A stretch of 64,000 nucleotides of DNA from WTFY01 sp965220875 (GTDB taxonomy: Bacteria > Pseudomonadota > Gammaproteobacteria > UBA4575): assembly GCA_965220875.1 (NCBI GenBank), contig OZ244849.1:744001-808000 (forward strand). The letters are read 5' to 3'. Of the stretch, positions 61,787 to 64,000 are shown in pieces; position 1 is the first letter of the stretch; the number at the start of each line of letters is the position of its first letter. The notes beneath the pieces were generated by a model. It saw only the letters and a program-made list of their open reading frames with translations. It was not told the DNA's origin and ran no database searches. Made by a program: the position numbers and the translations under genes.

Positions 61787-62275
61787 TCAGCTTGTCTTTC
61801 CCGAGCCGCGCAGGACTGCAATCCGTTTTTTCATTTTTCCCTGCTGAAGGTTTTCTGCCGTCTCTTTCGTGAGGGAGTGCACCTCGATCGTATCGGTACC
61901 GGTGTTCAGGGTGTAGGTTCCCGGCGTCAGGGTGATGCAGTTCGCATAGGTCGTCTTGGCCACGTCACTGAGGTTTTTGGTGGAAATGGTGCTCAGGTTG
62001 GGAGAGATCGGCAGTTTCGGATGCAAGATCCTCCAGCTGACATCCAGGTTGGAGCGAAAAACCTCCAGAAAAAACCATGGCAGGAACCTTGGCAGGTCAA
62101 GGCTGAACCTGAGCGTGTTAAAAGCCGGGTCGGGCAATGCAAGCCTGTGGACCAGCCACGCAGTGAACAGGCAGCTGCCCAGCCCCAGACCCAGCAACAG
62201 GATATCCATGTGTCCGGACAGCAGGACCCAGAGGATCAGCAGGAGGGATGCCGCAGTCAGAACACGTATCAGCAT
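61787..62275 (-). CDS. mrpE: Mrp/Mnh-type antiporter subunit E
   Basis: 162 residues: two to three N-terminal helices and a cytosolic domain containing TTYANCITLTPGTYTL, the MrpE signature. First gene of the ten-gene run on the minus strand. The 66-bp gap to hemY has a small inverted repeat (62301-62319). Confidence 0.92.
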   Translation of the reverse strand: MLIRVLTAASLLLILWVLLSGHMDILLLGLGLGSCLFTAWLVHRLALPDPAFNTLRFSLDLPRFLPWFFLEVFRSNLDVSWRILHPKLPISPNLSTISTKNLSDVAKTTYANCITLTPGTYTLNTGTDTIEVHSLTKETAENLQQGKMKKRIAVLRGSGKTS

Positions 62276-62300
62276 GGCTTGCAGACAGGCAATCGGTAGT

Positions 62301-62319
62301 ACACGTGCAGAATACGTGT
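62301..62319. repeat. Inverted repeat upstream of mrpE
   Basis: ACACGT and ACGTGT arms around GCAGAAT make a perfect 6-bp dyad in the 66-bp hemY-mrpE gap. It could be an operator or the hairpin ending the hemXY transcript; nothing decides between these. Confidence 0.25.
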
Positions 62320-62341
62320 CTCGATGGATCTGTTCAAGCGA

Positions 62342-63541
62342 TCATGCCTGCGTGGCACGGGTTGCCAGCAGGAGGCCCTTTTTCGAACAGTGTTGTGCCG
62401 CCTCGCTTTCGTCGAGGTGTTCATGCAGTTCGGCCAACTCGGCATAGGTCTCTGCGAAAGGTTTTCGAATCAGGCTCTGCTCAAGATAACTTTTGGCCTT
62501 GCCCCACAGCTGAGCCTGCTTGCACAGGCGCCCCAGGGTCAGGTGAAGGATTGGATCCTCGTCATGCTGTCCCGTCCACTGCTCGGCCTGGTGCAGTGCG
62601 CGGTTAACGTCCGCATGCTTCATCAGGCCGTATAGGCGGACCAGTCCAGCATTCCAGTGGCGGCCAAGGACCTCAAGACTCAGCGCGGCTGCCGGGCCCG
62701 GCCTGTCCTGGTCAAGAAGGGTCTCGACGTAGGCTACGGCCAGATCGTTATCATTCATGATGACTTCCTTGTAGCGGGCCCCAAGCTTTTCCGCATCTTC
62801 GGCGGTATTCCCGCTTCGGACCGCAGCAAGCAAGCCGTGCACGGTCTTGTTCTGCAATGTTTCCAGTTCCGTGCGGTCGAAACACGGGTTCTTTTTGAGA
62901 TCCGGCAGGATGCGCGCGAGTTGCTGCCAGTCCTGCAGTTGATCATAGGCCCCGGCCAACAGTCCCGCTACTTTTGAATTGCTGCGAAGCTCCCCGCAGT
63001 GTGGTTCGATGCAGGATAACGCCTGTTCTGGCTGGCCCTGCTGAAGCAGGATTTCCGCATGCAGAATGTCCAGTGCAGCCCTCTGCTTCGCAGGCATGCA
63101 CTTTTCAGCCTGTTCAAGGTAATGGCTGAGCGATTCGTCATTTCCGGACAGTTTTGCAGCCTGCGCAGCCAGCAGGTAGTGGATGAACGGGTGGCTTGCA
63201 TGTTCCGCTGCACGCGCCAGCAGTTTTTCAGAGCGGGTCCAGTCCCCGCTTACAAAACGCGTCAGGCCCTTTCGGGTGTCCTGCTCCGACGCACGCTGCC
63301 TGTGGCGAACGCGTGCTGCATGGATGCGCCTGGGCATGTGGATTATCAGGTTCAAAAGGCGCAGCAGGAGGTAAAGCAGCGCAAACACGATAAATATTCC
63401 GATTACAAATCCGACCAGGGGCAACTCGATGGTGGTATCGCCGTAAGTCAAGATGGCCTGACCAGGCGCCTGCAGGACAAACAGGACGATTCCTGCAAAG
63501 ATGATCAGGAGAATTATGAAAATCAGCAGCGCACGCAGCAT
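62342..63541 (-). CDS. hemY: HemY-like TPR membrane protein
   Basis: 399 residues: two N-terminal helices (about 4-24 and 40-62), then TPR-type helical repeats in the cytosol or periplasm. FIHYLLAAQAAKLSGNDE, RAALDILHAEILLQQGQPEQ and DEDPILHLTLGRLCKQAQLW are HemY-like. The name is historical: proteobacterial HemY of this type is not protoporphyrinogen oxidase, and its role near heme synthesis is unsettled. The ATG abuts the hemX stop. Confidence 0.93.
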   Translation of the reverse strand: MLRALLIFIILLIIFAGIVLFVLQAPGQAILTYGDTTIELPLVGFVIGIFIVFALLYLLLRLLNLIIHMPRRIHAARVRHRQRASEQDTRKGLTRFVSGDWTRSEKLLARAAEHASHPFIHYLLAAQAAKLSGNDESLSHYLEQAEKCMPAKQRAALDILHAEILLQQGQPEQALSCIEPHCGELRSNSKVAGLLAGAYDQLQDWQQLARILPDLKKNPCFDRTELETLQNKTVHGLLAAVRSGNTAEDAEKLGARYKEVIMNDNDLAVAYVETLLDQDRPGPAAALSLEVLGRHWNAGLVRLYGLMKHADVNRALHQAEQWTGQHDEDPILHLTLGRLCKQAQLWGKAKSYLEQSLIRKPFAETYAELAELHEHLDESEAAQHCSKKGLLLATRATQA

Positions 63542-64000
63542 CTAGCGGTTCTCTATCGTTTCCAGAAATTCGGTAAGCAGGAGGGCAGGCTCGCTGATGT
63601 CCGGTAGTTCAGGTTCGAGGTCGATGCCGTTAAGCTCATCGAGTTCATCAACCAGAACGCTTGTGTTCTTCAGGGCGTCCGTGCTCCGGAGCCATGCCAG
63701 GGCCGCATCAAGTTCCAGATGGTAGCTTTCGTTGTCACGGCTTGCCAGGGCGTACTTGGCTCCCAGCAGCCGGGCACGCAGGAATTCGTAGGCATGCTGC
63801 CTTTCCTGGCGGCTGATAAATACCTTGGAATCGCTGTCTTTCCGGGTGACCGTGACAGAACGGTTTACGGTGTCTTTGACATATTCGATCAGCCTTTTCC
63901 ATGCAGGCAGTTCAGGATGACCAGGCTCCAGACCCTGGGATGCATCCGGGGCTGTTGGGACGACCGGTTCGGCAATGTCCGGCCTGACGCCCGCCAGGAG
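63542..64000 (-). CDS. hemX: HemX-family protein (partial, 5' end beyond window)
   Basis: The visible 152 codons plus stop encode the C-terminal half of HemX: WKRLIEYVKDTVNRSVTVTR, RQERQHAYEFLRARLLGAKY and LELDAALAWLRSTDALKNTS. The family has an N-terminal helix and coiled coil, which lie right of the window, and is often annotated as a uroporphyrinogen-III methyltransferase without proof. hemC and hemD would be expected upstream. The stop is TAG at 63544-63542. Confidence 0.93.
   Translation of the reverse strand, partial: LLAGVRPDIAEPVVPTAPDASQGLEPGHPELPAWKRLIEYVKDTVNRSVTVTRKDSDSKVFISRQERQHAYEFLRARLLGAKYALASRDNESYHLELDAALAWLRSTDALKNTSVLVDELDELNGIDLEPELPDISEPALLLTEFLETIENR

Noticed and set aside
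1..64000. CRISPR arrays, insertion sequences and prophage genes
   Set aside because: No regularly spaced direct repeats, transposase or phage motifs were seen on either strand.

Overview
The window is chromosomal DNA from a free-living gammaproteobacterium. The evidence is gene order: yibN-grxC-secB-gpsA, lspA-ileS-ribF-murJ divergent from rpsT, rplU-rpmA-obgE-proB, gmk-rpoZ-spoT-ridA-recG, hemX-hemY, glnA-ntrB-ntrC and pstSCAB-phoU are all arrangements typical of that class. Codon use looks uniform and moderately GC-rich throughout. I see no integrase, transposase, phage gene or CRISPR array. I cannot name a genus; a Chromatiales-like or related lineage is only a guess.

Layout. 1-5.1 kb: the 5' part of glyQ (minus strand), then the nitrogen-control block glnA-ntrB-ntrC behind two tandem NtrC sites and a sigma-54 promoter. 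5.1-11.1 kb (minus): ArsR regulator, rhodanese, grxC, secB, gpsA, a class 1B-type dihydroorotate dehydrogenase, a cation-diffusion-facilitator exporter and a ZnuA-type zinc-binding protein. 11.1-14.4 kb (plus): envC, ctpA and a DJ-1/YajL protein. 14.4-24.6 kb: lspA/ileS/ribF/murJ, rpsT, proB/obgE/rpmA/rplU and ispB. 24.7-28.3 kb: tRNA-Pro(CGG), a small HicB-like ORF, and pntB/pntA.

28.4-47.8 kb is almost wholly devoted to phosphate. It holds ppx and ppk1 (polyphosphate), a PlcP-like metallophosphoesterase overlapping an Agt-like glycosyltransferase (predicted phospholipid-to-glycolipid replacement), a PAP2 phosphatase, a DUF3859-like exported protein, a secreted beta-propeller protein, an OprO/OprP-type phosphate porin, phoB-phoR, pstS, enlarged pstC and pstA, pstB and phoU. 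I find tandem 11-bp Pho-box arrays upstream of plcP, the porin, phoB and pstS, and a weaker one upstream of the PAP2 gene. This makes the block look like one physically clustered PhoB regulon covering uptake, storage, sensing and membrane-lipid substitution. The apparent plcP-agt-ppk1 transcription unit is its most interesting part.

48-54.5 kb: a small lipoprotein, then gmk, an unusually long rpoZ, spoT, ridA and recG. 54.5-62.3 kb (minus): a small membrane protein and a ten-gene Mrp/Mnh-type cation/proton antiporter operon. That operon has three large antiporter-like subunits, a detached MbhD/DUF4040-type subunit instead of a full MrpA, and an unrecognised 84-residue membrane protein. 62.3-64 kb (minus): hemY and the 3' part of hemX.

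Most of the window is housekeeping. The points worth a second look are the phosphate block and its Pho boxes, the GVFTGA (not GAFTGA) loop of NtrC, the roughly 100-residue acidic tail on the omega subunit, and the unusual Mrp operon.
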